From Martinezella tropici (lineage in GTDB: Bacteria > Pseudomonadota > Alphaproteobacteria > Rhizobiales > Rhizobiaceae), in assembly GCA_000799755.1 (NCBI GenBank), contig JUHI01000002.1:62001-126000 (forward strand): DNA of 64,000 nt. The letters run 5' to 3'. Below are positions 53,307 to 62,024 of the stretch, in pieces. The position numbers and the translations under genes were made by a program. How positions within the stretch are numbered: the stretch's first letter is position 1; the number at the start of each line of letters is the position of its first letter. A model generated the notes under the pieces. It worked only from the letters and a program-made list of their open reading frames with translations, was not told the DNA's origin and did no database searches.

Positions 53307-53325
53307 GAACCGAACCGTTCGGTTC
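53307..53325. promoter_or_regulatory. Perfect 19-bp palindrome (candidate TetR operator, emrA side)
   Basis: GAACCGAACCGTTCGGTTC has nine-base perfect arms about a central base, 35 bases before the emrA start. Length, symmetry and position are those of a TetR-family operator that blocks the emrAB promoter. Confidence 0.7.
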
Positions 53326-53359
53326 GATTATTTTGCCCAGATTTTCGGTGGTAGGGATA

Positions 53360-54574
53360 ATGTCGTCAAGTCATGGAAACAATGTAGCGCGCATCGTGGA
53401 TGCTGATGCAGAGGCAGAAGCCCAGGACGCTGGTGCGCCTGCGGATGCCCCTGTTGCCGAGACGCGCAGCAACCCGGCCCCCGCCCAGGCTGCGCCTGCC
53501 GCTCCGGCCCCCGCGGCCCCACCGCCGCCGGAAAAGAAGCGGCGCAGCCTGGCTTTTCCGATCATCATCGTCGCGGCTCTCGCAGCCGGCGGCTGGTATG
53601 GCTATGACTGGTGGACGAACGGCCGCTTCATGGTCTCCACCGACGACGCCTATATCGGCGGCGATATCGCGACCATTCAGCCGAAGGTGACAGGCTATGT
53701 CGCCAAGGTAGACGTCGTTGCCAACCAGCAGGTGAAGGCGGGCGACGTGCTCGCGACGCTGGATGACGGCGACTACAAGCTGGCATTGGGACAGGCTCAG
53801 GCCTCGCTCGATACCGAACAGCTTTCACTCCATACCATTGATGCACAGATCGCTGCCGGCCAGGCAGCCCTTGCCCAGTCGCAGGCGCAGAAGGTTGCCC
53901 TGGAAGCCACGGTCCGCGGCGCCCAGATCACCCAGACGCGCGCTGCCGAACTGCAATCGAAGTCGGTCGGCACCACGGCCGCTTTGGATAGCGCCAATAT
54001 CGCGCTTGATCAGGCCAAGGCCAATCTGGTCGGCGGCGACGCCGCCATCGCATCCGCGCAGGCCAACATCAACCTGTTGCAGGCGCAGCGCCGGCAGGCC
54101 GAAAGCACGATCAAGGGCCTTGAGGCCGCTCGTGACAAGGCTGCCCGCGACCTGTCCTTCACCGTTTTGAAGGCGCCCTATGACGGTATCGTCGGCAATC
54201 GTTCGGTACAGGAAGGAGACCTTGTCTCCCCCGGCCAGAAGCTGATGGCGATCGTGCCGATCCGCCAGCTCTATATCGACGCGAATTTCAAGGAAACGCA
54301 GATCCAGCATCTGGTTCCCGGTTCCAAGGTCAATATCCACGTCGATGCCTATAGCGACCATCCGATCGTCGGCACCGTCGAGTCGATCTCGCCGGCATCC
54401 GGTTCGGTCTTCTCGCTGCTGCCGCCGGAAAACGCGACGGGTAACTTCACCAAGATCATCCAGCGCGTGCCTGTCCGCATCGCACTGCCGCAGGATGCGC
54501 TCAATTCCGGTCGTCTGCGCGCAGGCCTCAGCGTCGTCGTCGACGTCGATACCCGCACGGCGCCGGACAAGTAA
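53360..54574 (+). CDS. emrA: EmrA/HlyD-family membrane fusion protein
   Basis: A 404-residue periplasmic adaptor. The cytoplasmic N-terminus is long and Ala/Pro-rich (about 10-60), followed by one transmembrane helix (SLAFPIIIVAALAAGGWYGY). Next come the conserved FMVSTDDAYIGGDIATIQPK segment, a lipoyl half (VTGYVAKVDVVANQQVKAGD), a long alpha-helical hairpin with alanine/glutamine heptads (about 135-260), the second lipoyl half (LKAPYDGIVGNRSVQEGDLV) and a beta-barrel. It bridges the EmrB-type pump to an outer-membrane channel, which is not encoded nearby. TAGGGATA precedes the ATG at 53360. Confidence 0.9.
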   Translation: MSSSHGNNVARIVDADAEAEAQDAGAPADAPVAETRSNPAPAQAAPAAPAPAAPPPPEKKRRSLAFPIIIVAALAAGGWYGYDWWTNGRFMVSTDDAYIGGDIATIQPKVTGYVAKVDVVANQQVKAGDVLATLDDGDYKLALGQAQASLDTEQLSLHTIDAQIAAGQAALAQSQAQKVALEATVRGAQITQTRAAELQSKSVGTTAALDSANIALDQAKANLVGGDAAIASAQANINLLQAQRRQAESTIKGLEAARDKAARDLSFTVLKAPYDGIVGNRSVQEGDLVSPGQKLMAIVPIRQLYIDANFKETQIQHLVPGSKVNIHVDAYSDHPIVGTVESISPASGSVFSLLPPENATGNFTKIIQRVPVRIALPQDALNSGRLRAGLSVVVDVDTRTAPDK

Positions 54575-54600
54575 GCGATCAAGCTCGGGAGAGACGAACC

Positions 54601-56208
54601 ATGTCGTCCGCCAGCACTACAGCCGGGTCGCCTCCACGCGCGGCCGGGCCCGCCGCGCCAGCGTCGGATCATATAGAGACGAAAAAACTCATCGCCTTTC
54701 TGGCGATGGTGCTCGGCATGTTCATGTCGATCCTCGACATTCAGATCGTCTCGGCGTCGCTCAGCGAAATCCAGGCCGGCCTCAGCGCGGGCTCGGATGA
54801 AATCGGCTGGGTCCAGACGGCCTATCTGATCGCCGAAGTCATCATGATCCCGCTGTCGGGAACGCTGGCGCGCATCATTTCCACGCGCTACCTGTTCGCG
54901 ATTTCGGCCGCCGGTTTTACCGCAGCGAGCGCGCTTGCTGCGACCGCAACGAACATCGACCAGATGATCATCTACCGCGCCCTGCAGGGCTTCATCGGCG
55001 GTGGCATGATCCCCTCGGTGTTTGCGGCGGCATTCACCATCTTCCCGCCATCGAAGCGCAACGTCGTCTCGCCGATCATCGGCCTGATCGCGACGCTGGC
55101 GCCGACCATTGGTCCGACGGTGGGCGGCTACCTTTCCAATGCCTTCTCCTGGCACTGGCTGTTCCTCGTCAATATCCCGCCTGGGATCATCGTTGCGATC
55201 GTCACCTGGAACTTCATCGATTTCGACAAGCCCGAACTGTCACTGTTCAAGAAGTTCGACTGGTGGGGCCTACTTTCGATGGGCGTTTTCCTCGGCGCGC
55301 TGGAATATGTGCTCGAGGAAGGCAATACGAACGACTGGTTCAACGATAATTACATCGTCGCCGGCGCCATCGCGTCCGCCATCGGTGCGGTCATCTTCTT
55401 TTACCGAGCCTTCACGGTGGAATTCCCGGTGGTCGATCTGAAGGCGTTCACGAACAAGAACTTCTCCTTCGGTTCGATGTTCTCCTTCGTCATGGGCATC
55501 GGTCTCTATGGTCTGACCTATATCTATCCGCTCTATCTCGCGCGTATTCGGGGTTACGATTCGCTGCAGATCGGCGAGACGATGTTCGTTTCAGGTCTCA
55601 CCATGTTCTTCACCGCGCCGCTGGCCGGCTTCCTGTCGAGCAAGGTCGATCTGCGCATTCTCATGATCATCGGTTTCACCAGCTTCTCGGCCGGTACCTA
55701 CATCATGATGCATCTGACGGTGGACTGGGACTTCTGGGAGCTGCTGATTCCGCAGATTCTGCGCGGCTTTGGCCTGATGCTCTGCATGGTGCCGATCAAC
55801 AACATTGCGCTCGGAACCATGCCGCCAGCCCGCATGCGCGGGGCGTCAGGCCTGTTCAACCTGACCCGTAACCTCGGCGGCGCCGTTGGCCTTGCGATCA
55901 TCAACACGCTGCTGACGAACCGGCAGGACCAGCACTATTTCAGCCTGCGCGACCATATTCATTGGGGAAGCCATGCTGCCGTCACCCAGCTGAACAACAT
56001 GGCCGCCAACTTCAATGCGGCCGGTCTGGATGGCGAGCAGGCGGCGCTGAAACAGATGGTCAACATGGCGACGCAGCAGGCGATCGTCATGTCCTTCAGC
56101 GATATCTTCCTGATGCTGACCGTGCTGTTCCTCGCAATGATCCTTGGCGTCCTGATGCTGAGCAAGCCGAACGTGCCCGGTGGCGGAGGCGGTGGCGGAG
56201 GCCACTGA
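54601..56208 (+). CDS. emrB: EmrB-type MFS drug exporter (DHA2 family)
   Basis: A 535-residue inner-membrane proton antiporter with 14 predicted helices. Helix 1 carries FMSILDIQIVSASLSEIQAG; motif A-like LSGTLARIISTRYLF, GFIGGGMIPSVFAAAF and motif C GPTVGGYLSNAF are present. The protein ends in an unusual glycine run (eight of the last ten residues) before His. It starts 26 bases after emrA and is probably co-transcribed; an intrinsic terminator follows. With the adaptor it would export hydrophobic toxins such as plant phenolics or flavonoids, a common role for rhizobial Emr pumps; the substrate here is inferred. Confidence 0.92.
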   Translation: MSSASTTAGSPPRAAGPAAPASDHIETKKLIAFLAMVLGMFMSILDIQIVSASLSEIQAGLSAGSDEIGWVQTAYLIAEVIMIPLSGTLARIISTRYLFAISAAGFTAASALAATATNIDQMIIYRALQGFIGGGMIPSVFAAAFTIFPPSKRNVVSPIIGLIATLAPTIGPTVGGYLSNAFSWHWLFLVNIPPGIIVAIVTWNFIDFDKPELSLFKKFDWWGLLSMGVFLGALEYVLEEGNTNDWFNDNYIVAGAIASAIGAVIFFYRAFTVEFPVVDLKAFTNKNFSFGSMFSFVMGIGLYGLTYIYPLYLARIRGYDSLQIGETMFVSGLTMFFTAPLAGFLSSKVDLRILMIIGFTSFSAGTYIMMHLTVDWDFWELLIPQILRGFGLMLCMVPINNIALGTMPPARMRGASGLFNLTRNLGGAVGLAIINTLLTNRQDQHYFSLRDHIHWGSHAAVTQLNNMAANFNAAGLDGEQAALKQMVNMATQQAIVMSFSDIFLMLTVLFLAMILGVLMLSKPNVPGGGGGGGGH

Positions 56209-56238
56209 CCCGGTTCTTAAAGAATGCTCCCAAGGCAT

Positions 56239-56265
56239 GGCCCCTCCTCGTGAGGGGCCTTTTTT
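56239..56265 (+). terminator. Intrinsic terminator after emrB
   Basis: GGCCCCTC at 56239-56246 and GAGGGGCC at 56252-56259 form a perfect eight-base stem with a five-base loop, followed by six T residues. Confidence 0.9.
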
Positions 56266-56301
56266 ATTTGCTGTCATGGCCGGAAAAGTATGCGTCTGAA
56301 A

Positions 56302-56327
56302 ATTTCTGATTTACGTACATCAGAAAT
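56302..56327. promoter_or_regulatory. Inverted repeat with 9-base arms (candidate LacI operator)
   Basis: ATTTCTGAT at 56302-56310 mirrors ATCAGAAAT at 56319-56327, centred on a TACGTA-like TTACGTAC spacer, 30 bases before the LacI-type gene. It is the likely autoregulatory and xylB-controlling site. Direct binding is inferred. Confidence 0.55.
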
Positions 56328-56356
56328 CGCAGTAAGGTTTTCGTCAGGAGGAACCG

Positions 56357-57382
56357 ATGAGACCGACCGTGCACGATATTGCCGCCGCTGCGGGCGTCAG
56401 CCTTGCCACCGTGGACCGGGTATTGAACCAGCGGCCAGGCGTGCGGCTGGTGACGCGGGAGAAGGTGGAGGCCGCCATCCGCCAGATCGGCTATATCCGC
56501 GATGTCGCCGCCGCCAATCTGGCCAAGGGCCGTGTCTACCCCCTCGTTTTCATTGTGCCGACCGGCGACAATTCCTTCATGCACGGGCTGCGTTCCGAGG
56601 TGCATCAGGCGACCTTGCGCGCGGGCATGGAACGCACGGATATCCGCATCGTCGAAGTGCCGGCCTTCGATGTCCTCGCCCTGGTGTCAGCACTGGACGC
56701 ATTGCAGGGGCAGAATATTGCCGGCGTCGCCCTGGTGGCGACCGACGCGCCGGAGGTGCGGGCCGCGGTCGACCGGCTTGTTTCCGAGCGCATTCCGGTC
56801 GTCACGCTGGTGTCGGATCTTACCGATTCCAACCGGCATCACTATGCCGGCATCGACAACATCGCCGCTGGCCGTACGGCTGCCCGGCTGCTCGGGCGGT
56901 TCCTCGGTGGCCGCGAGGGCGATCTCACCGTTCTTGCCGGTTCCATGCTGGTACGCGACCATCGCGAGCGCCTGCAGGGTTTTTCGGCCGTGATGGCGGA
57001 GGAGTTTCCCAAGCTGCGGCTGTTGCCAGTGCTGGAAGGACGTGACGATCCGGAGCGGACGAAAGCGCTCGTCTCCAAGGCTCTGTCGGACAACAAAGAT
57101 ATCGCCGGCATCTACAGCCTCGGTGCCGGTAACCGCGGCCTGATCGCGGCTCTGAAGGCCACCCGGCCCGAGCGTGAACTGACCGTAGTCGTACATGAGT
57201 TGACGCAGCATACGCGGGCAGCGCTGCTGGATGGCACGATCGATGCCGTCCTCAATCAGGATGCCGGTCATGAGGTGCGCAGCGCCATCCGCGTCATGAA
57301 GGCAACCGCGGACGGTCAGGCCGTCATCGCCGACCAGGAGCGCATCCGTCTCGACATTTTCTTGAAGGACAATCTGCCCTGA
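56357..57382 (+). CDS. LacI-family transcriptional regulator
   Basis: A 341-residue repressor or activator. The N-terminal helix-turn-helix is VHDIAAAAGVSLATVDRVLN (about 5-24) with a hinge near ANLAKGRVYPLVFI. The periplasmic-binding-protein-like effector domain follows (VAGIDNIAAGRTAARLL read as HYAGIDNIAAGRTAARLLGR, and LTVLAGSMLVRDHRERLQGF). DRVLNQ in place of the more common SRVLN is a variant seen in the branch of LacI proteins that sense pentoses or inositols. It lies 35 bases upstream of xylB in the same direction, so it probably controls xylose catabolism. A nine-base-arm palindrome precedes it. Confidence 0.88.
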   Translation: MRPTVHDIAAAAGVSLATVDRVLNQRPGVRLVTREKVEAAIRQIGYIRDVAAANLAKGRVYPLVFIVPTGDNSFMHGLRSEVHQATLRAGMERTDIRIVEVPAFDVLALVSALDALQGQNIAGVALVATDAPEVRAAVDRLVSERIPVVTLVSDLTDSNRHHYAGIDNIAAGRTAARLLGRFLGGREGDLTVLAGSMLVRDHRERLQGFSAVMAEEFPKLRLLPVLEGRDDPERTKALVSKALSDNKDIAGIYSLGAGNRGLIAALKATRPERELTVVVHELTQHTRAALLDGTIDAVLNQDAGHEVRSAIRVMKATADGQAVIADQERIRLDIFLKDNLP

Positions 57383-57417
57383 GCGTTCAGGCTGCAGAGC
57401 ATAGGGAGTAACATTTA

Positions 57418-58875
57418 ATGTATTTGGGTCTCGATCTCGGAACGTCTGGCGTCAAAGCGATGCTGATCGACGGCAATCAGAAGATCATCGGTTCCGCCCA
57501 TGGCGACCTCGATGTCTCGCGCCCGCATCCAGGCTGGTCCGAGCAGGACCCGGCACACTGGGTTCGCGCGACCGAGGAAGCCATTGCGGGATTGAAGGCC
57601 GCGCATCCCAAGGAGCTGGCATCGGTTCGCGGCATCGGCCTGTCCGGCCAGATGCATGGCGCGACGCTGCTCGACGCCGACGACAAGGTGCTGCGCCCCT
57701 GCATCCTCTGGAACGACACGCGCAGCTATCATGAGGCTGCCGCGCTTGACGCCGATCCGCGCTTTCGTGCTCTGACCGGCAACATCGTCTTCCCCGGCTT
57801 CACGGCGCCGAAGCTTGCATGGGTTGCCAAGAACGAGCCGGATGTCTTCGCCAAAGTGCGCTGGGTGCTGTTGCCGAAGGACTATCTGCGTCTGTGGCTG
57901 ACGGGCGAGCACATGTCGGAAATGTCTGACTCCGCCGGCACCTCCTGGCTCGATACAGGCAAGCGCAAATGGTCGTCGGAGCTGCTGGCCGCGACCAATC
58001 TCGATGAAAGGCAGATGCCGACGCTGGTCGAAGGCACCGAAGTTGCCGGCAAGCTGCGCGGCGAGCTGGCCTCGAAATGGGGTATTGCCGGCGATGCCGT
58101 CGTTGCCGGCGGGGCAGGGGACAATGCGGCCTCGGCCTGCGGCATGGGCACGGTCAGCCACGGCGCCGCCTTCGTTTCTCTCGGGACGTCGGGCGTGCTC
58201 TTTGCGGCCAACGGCTCCTACCTGCCGAAGCCGGAAAGCGCTGTCCATGCCTTCTGCCACGCGCTGCCCAACACCTGGCACCAGATGGGCGTCATCCTGT
58301 CGGCGACCGATGCGCTCAACTGGCATTCGCATGTGACGGGCAAGTCGGCCGCCGAGCTCACCACCGAGCTTGGCGACACGCTGAAGGCGCCGACGAGCGT
58401 CACCTTCCTTCCCTATCTCTCCGGCGAGCGCACGCCGCATAATGACGCGACGATCCGCGGCGCCTTCATCGGTCTCGGCCATGAAAGCGGCCGTGCCGTG
58501 CTGACGCAGGCCGTGCTCGAAGGTGTGTCCTTCGCCATCCGCGACAATCTGGAAGCGCTGCGCTCCGCCGGCACGGACATTGCGCGCGTGACGGCCATCG
58601 GCGGCGGCTCGCGCTCCCGCTATTGGCTGGCCTCCATTGCCACCGCGCTCGGCGTGCCTGTCGACCTGCCGGCGGACGGCGATTTCGGCGCGGCCTTCGG
58701 CGCTGCTCGCCTCGGCCTGATTGCCGCCACCGGCGCCGACCCGGTCGCGGTCTGCACCCCGCCACAGACGGCCGGCACGATCGATCCCGTGGCGTCGCTG
58801 ACGGAAGCCTATGCGGATGCCTACAAGCGCTATCGGGCGGTTTATCCCGCGATCAAGCCGCTTTCAGCGCATTGA
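57418..58875 (+). CDS. xylB: Xylulokinase
   Basis: A 485-residue FGGY-family kinase that phosphorylates D-xylulose. Seen: the phosphate-binding strand YLGLDLGTSGVKAMLIDG, the substrate-site LSGQMHGATLLD and LWNDTR, the catalytic aspartate in GAGDNAASACGMG, the FGGY motif segment LPYLSGERTPHNDATIRGAF and the adenine-binding AIGGGSRSRYWLAS. Length is that of bacterial XylB. The ATG has AGGGAGTAACATTTA upstream. It sits between the LacI gene and xylA, 239 bases from xylA with a repeat in between; all three point the same way. Confidence 0.95.
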   Translation: MYLGLDLGTSGVKAMLIDGNQKIIGSAHGDLDVSRPHPGWSEQDPAHWVRATEEAIAGLKAAHPKELASVRGIGLSGQMHGATLLDADDKVLRPCILWNDTRSYHEAAALDADPRFRALTGNIVFPGFTAPKLAWVAKNEPDVFAKVRWVLLPKDYLRLWLTGEHMSEMSDSAGTSWLDTGKRKWSSELLAATNLDERQMPTLVEGTEVAGKLRGELASKWGIAGDAVVAGGAGDNAASACGMGTVSHGAAFVSLGTSGVLFAANGSYLPKPESAVHAFCHALPNTWHQMGVILSATDALNWHSHVTGKSAAELTTELGDTLKAPTSVTFLPYLSGERTPHNDATIRGAFIGLGHESGRAVLTQAVLEGVSFAIRDNLEALRSAGTDIARVTAIGGGSRSRYWLASIATALGVPVDLPADGDFGAAFGAARLGLIAATGADPVAVCTPPQTAGTIDPVASLTEAYADAYKRYRAVYPAIKPLSAH

Positions 58876-58891
58876 AACAGCGTGCGTGAGA

Positions 58892-59059
58892 GCCCCTCAT
58901 CCGCCCTCCTGAGCTTGTCGAAGGGCGGGCACCTTCTCCCCGTTCTGACGGGGAGAAGGAGAAGGCGGCAACGGCTGCCCGTCCCTAACGCTTTACTTGG
59001 CTGGGATACAGAGGTCGTCCCCTCTCCCTGCAAGCGGGGAGAGGGCTAGGGTGAGGGGC
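58892..59059. repeat. Rhizobial intergenic repeat, 168 bp
   Basis: Inverted ends GCCCCTCATCC and GGGTGAGGGGC (with CTAG between halves) enclose two hairpins: CCTTCTCCCCG with CGGGGAGAAGG, and CCCTCTCCC with GGGAGAGGG. It is of the kind I recall as common between rhizobial genes and sits between xylB and xylA. It may stabilise xylB mRNA or reduce read-through into xylA. Confidence 0.7.
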
Positions 59060-59114
59060 AGCGCCGCATGAAAAAGACAAGCAATACCGAAATACCAACC
59101 CAAGGAGACAAAAT

Positions 59115-60425
59115 ATGAGCACCGGATTTTTTGGTGACATCAGCAAGATAAAATACGAAGGCCCGGACAGCACCAATCCGCTCGCCTTCCGCTATTACAA
59201 CAAGGATGAAGTCGTTGCCGGCAAGCGCATGGAGGACCATCTGCGCTTTGCGGTTGCCTACTGGCACACCTTCACCTGGCCGGGCGGGGATCCCTTCGGT
59301 GGTCAGACCTTCCTTCGTCCGTGGTTCAACGAGACGATGGAAGCCGCCAAGCTGAAGGCCGACGTCGCTTTCGAATTCTTCACCTTGCTTGGCACGCCCT
59401 ACTACTGCTTCCACGACGCCGACGTGCGTCCGGAAGGCAAGAATTTTGCCGAGAACACCAAGAACCTCAACGAGATCGTCGACTACTTCGCGCAGAAGCA
59501 GGCCGAAACGGGCGTCAAGCTGCTCTGGGGCACGGCAAACCTCTTCTCCAACCGCCGCTTCATGTCGGGCGCTGCGACCAATCCCGATCCGGACGTCTTC
59601 GCCTTCTCGGCTGCGACCGTGAAGACCTGCATGGACGCTACCCACAAGCTCGGCGGCGAGAACTACGTGCTTTGGGGCGGCCGCGAAGGCTATGAGACGC
59701 TGCTCAACACCGACCTGAAGCGTGAGCTGGACCAGATGGGCCGCTTCCTCAATCTCGTCGTCGAATACAAGCACAAGATCGGTTTCAAGGGCACGATCCT
59801 GATCGAGCCGAAGCCGCAGGAGCCGACCAAGCATCAGTATGACTACGACGTTGCCACGGTTTACGGCTTCCTGAAAAAGAACGGCCTTGAGAATGAAGTG
59901 AAGGTCAATATCGAGCAGGGCCATGCGATCCTTGCCGGCCATTCCTTCGAGCATGAACTGGCGCTTGCCAATGCGCTCGGCATCTTCGGTTCGATCGACA
60001 TGAACCGCAACGACTACCAGTCCGGTTGGGACACCGACCAGTTCCCGAACAACGTTCCGGAAATGACGCTGGCCTATTACCAGGTTCTGGCAGGCGGCGG
60101 CTTCAAGTCGGGCGGCACGAACTTCGACGCCAAGCTGCGCCGTCAGTCGCTCGATCCGGAAGATCTGCTCATCGGCCACATCGGCGGCATGGATTGCTGC
60201 GCTCGCGGCCTGAAGGCTGCCGCCAAGATGATCGAGGACAAGGCGCTCTCCAAGCCGCTCGCCGACCGTTACGCCGGCTGGGATTCCGCCGAAGGCCAGA
60301 AGCTGCTGCGCGGCGAATATTCGCTCGATCAGATCGCCCAGTGGGTCGAGACGAAGGACGTCAACCCGCAGCCGAAGTCTGGGAAGCAGGAACTGCTGGA
60401 AAACGTCGTCAATCGCTACGTTTGA
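59115..60425 (+). CDS. xylA: Xylose isomerase
   Basis: A 436-residue TIM-barrel enzyme that converts D-xylose to D-xylulose, of the long (class II) type. The catalytic His100 and Asp103 are in [12 protein letters not shown]; metal and substrate residues are in [36 protein letters not shown] and [19 protein letters not shown]. All are intact. CCAAGGAGACAAAAT gives an excellent ribosome site. It lies downstream of xylB. Its last 10 bases overlap the 3' end of the opposite-strand VOC gene. Confidence 0.97.
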   Translation: MSTGFFGDISKIKYEGPDSTNPLAFRYYNKDEVVAGKRMEDHLRFAVAYWHTFTWPGGDPFGGQTFLRPWFNETMEAAKLKADVAFEFFTLLGTPYYCFHDADVRPEGKNFAENTKNLNEIVDYFAQKQAETGVKLLWGTANLFSNRRFMSGAATNPDPDVFAFSAATVKTCMDATHKLGGENYVLWGGREGYETLLNTDLKRELDQMGRFLNLVVEYKHKIGFKGTILIEPKPQEPTKHQYDYDVATVYGFLKKNGLENEVKVNIEQGHAILAGHSFEHELALANALGIFGSIDMNRNDYQSGWDTDQFPNNVPEMTLAYYQVLAGGGFKSGGTNFDAKLRRQSLDPEDLLIGHIGGMDCCARGLKAAAKMIEDKALSKPLADRYAGWDSAEGQKLLRGEYSLDQIAQWVETKDVNPQPKSGKQELLENVVNRYV

Positions 60426-60820
60426 TCGACAGGTTCGGGAGGCGGTGCTCCATCGCCTCCCGACTTCAGCCTGAAGGCGCGGCTGGAAATGGATATGGAA
60501 TTCCCTGATGGGTCCTTGGCGTTGGCGAAGACATAGCCATCGGCTTGATGTATGGGGCCGAATTCCAGTCCCTCTTCGGCGCATTTCGTGCGGAAAGCTT
60601 CGACATGCTCGACGTCGAAGACCAGTTTCACCAGCACCTGACCCATTTTCTGCGCCTTACCGGCCGCATGGATCATCAGATTAGCGCCGCCGTCCTGTGC
60701 CAGCAGTTCGACGATCCGATCGCCATCCTCCCGATGCGGCTTGAACCCGAAATGCTTCTCGTAAAAGCTGATCGTCGCTTCGACATCGCGGACATAGAGA
60801 GTGATCCTGCCGAGCGTCAT
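60416..60820 (-). CDS. VOC/glyoxalase-superfamily protein
   Basis: A 134-residue protein with the beta-alpha-beta-beta-beta pattern repeated twice, typical of the vicinal-oxygen-chelate fold ([20 protein letters not shown] then HFGFKPHRE, and [20 protein letters not shown] then [17 protein letters not shown]). Possible metal ligands are histidine and glutamate near VELLAQDG and the NSISIS end. Which reaction, if any, is not clear; related proteins include glyoxalase I, dioxygenases and antibiotic-binding proteins. The proline/glycine-rich tail ([14 protein letters not shown]) ends inside the xylA stop region. The LacI gene lies upstream on the same strand. Confidence 0.8.
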   Translation of the reverse strand: MTLGRITLYVRDVEATISFYEKHFGFKPHREDGDRIVELLAQDGGANLMIHAAGKAQKMGQVLVKLVFDVEHVEAFRTKCAEEGLEFGPIHQADGYVFANAKDPSGNSISISSRAFRLKSGGDGAPPPEPVDQT

Positions 60821-60832
60821 CGCGGCATCCGC

Positions 60833-61858
60833 CTATCGCCGCGTGCGCGATGGTGCCGAAACCGAATTTCGCACCACGAGATCAGGCCGGAGCAGGATCT
60901 CCGTCTCGGGCGGCTCGCCATCCGACAGCAGTTCGAGCAGGAGCGCCATCGCATGCTTTCCGATGGCGGTGCGCGGCTGCCGGATCGTCGTCAGCGACGG
61001 CGTCATGAAGACAGCTTGCGGCACGTCGTCGAAGCCGGTCACGGAGAAATCCTCGGGGATGTCGTAGCCGCGCGTCTTCAGCCCGATCATCACGCCGATC
61101 GCGGTCTGGTCGTTGACGCACATGAAGGCTGTCGGCAGCGTGTCGCGCATGAAGAGCTGTTCGACGGCAAGCCGCCCGCTCTCGATGGTACCGTCGCCGT
61201 CCAGGACGATGCGAACGTCGTGACCGATGCCGGCCACATCCAGGCCGGCCTCATAGCCCATGCGCCGGCGGCTATAGGCGAGGCGGGTGCGGGAATCGCC
61301 GATGAAGGCGATCTTGCGATGGCCTTCGGCGATCAAGAGGTCGACGGCCTTGCGGGCGCCGGCGATATCATCGACGCCGACATAGGGAATGCCGCCATTG
61401 AAAACCGGCTCGAACACGCCAACGCTCGGCGGCAGCCGCGCCGTCATCGTCTGATGCCCGAAGGGCAGGATGCCGGTGAAGAGGATCAGGCCAGCCGCCT
61501 GGTTGGAATTCAGGAACTTCAGATATTCCAGCCCGCGCTGCGCGTCGTTCTGCGTGTGGCCGATGAGGATGCCGTAGCCGTGCGAGCGCGCCTCATTCTC
61601 CAGGCCGATGAGAATATTGGAGAAGTTGGGATCGCCGATATCGGGGGCGACGACGAGGATCATATTGGAGCGACCGAGCCTCAGGCTGCGCGCCATGGCA
61701 TTGGTGGTATAACCGGTGACGGCGATAGCCTGATTGACTTTCAGCCGCGTCGAATTGGCGACTTTCTCCGGTGTATGGATTGCCCGCGAAACCGTTGCTA
61801 TCGAAACATTGGCAATTCGGGCGACGTCTTCGATAGTTGCGGGCGTGGAATTCGACAC
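60833..61858 (-). CDS. LacI-family transcriptional regulator (probable repressor of the divergent sugar ABC operon)
   Basis: A 341-residue LacI protein. The helix-turn-helix is IEDVARIANVSIATVSRAIH (about 9-28), the hinge helix is NAMARSLRLGRSNMILVVAP, and the effector domain has IPYVGVDDIAGARKAVDLL, RKIAFIGDSRTRLAYSRRR and DFSVTGFDDVPQAVFMTPSL. It starts with GTG after AAGGCAGAGCG; an ATG is not available near the family start. It is divergent from the ABC operon at 62025, with two 14-base operator-like sites between. Its 3' end is 12 bases from the VOC gene start, which could be co-transcribed. Confidence 0.9.
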   Translation of the reverse strand: MSNSTPATIEDVARIANVSIATVSRAIHTPEKVANSTRLKVNQAIAVTGYTTNAMARSLRLGRSNMILVVAPDIGDPNFSNILIGLENEARSHGYGILIGHTQNDAQRGLEYLKFLNSNQAAGLILFTGILPFGHQTMTARLPPSVGVFEPVFNGGIPYVGVDDIAGARKAVDLLIAEGHRKIAFIGDSRTRLAYSRRRMGYEAGLDVAGIGHDVRIVLDGDGTIESGRLAVEQLFMRDTLPTAFMCVNDQTAIGVMIGLKTRGYDIPEDFSVTGFDDVPQAVFMTPSLTTIRQPRTAIGKHAMALLLELLSDGEPPETEILLRPDLVVRNSVSAPSRTRR

Positions 61859-61952
61859 TGCGCTCTGCCTTGGGGTCTCGTCTGCGCTGGAGACTACACA
61901 GACTTACGTGGAGGTCAAAGGTGACGACGAAAATTTGTACGATATCCAATGA

Positions 61953-61966
61953 TGTAAACCTTTACA
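61953..61966. promoter_or_regulatory. Candidate LacI operator 1
   Basis: TGTAAACCTTTACA has perfect six-base inverted arms (TGTAAA/TTTACA), the usual LacI-family operator form. It lies 95 bases from the LacI-type start and 59 bases before the ABC ATPase start. Confidence 0.7.
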
Positions 61967-61973
61967 CAGGTTA

Positions 61974-61987
61974 TGTAAAGGTTTACA
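61974..61987. promoter_or_regulatory. Candidate LacI operator 2
   Basis: TGTAAAGGTTTACA, with the same TGTAAA/TTTACA arms, exactly 21 bases from operator 1 (two helical turns), so a LacI dimer pair could bind side by side on one DNA face. Confidence 0.7.
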
Positions 61988-62024
61988 CACCATGGAAAGC
62001 GGGTGGGACCGCAGGGAGGATTCA

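Noticed and set aside
59046..60584. A 512-codon open frame opposite xylA
   Set aside because: Antisense shadow of xylA, which has all catalytic residues. Such long shadows are expected in high-GC DNA.
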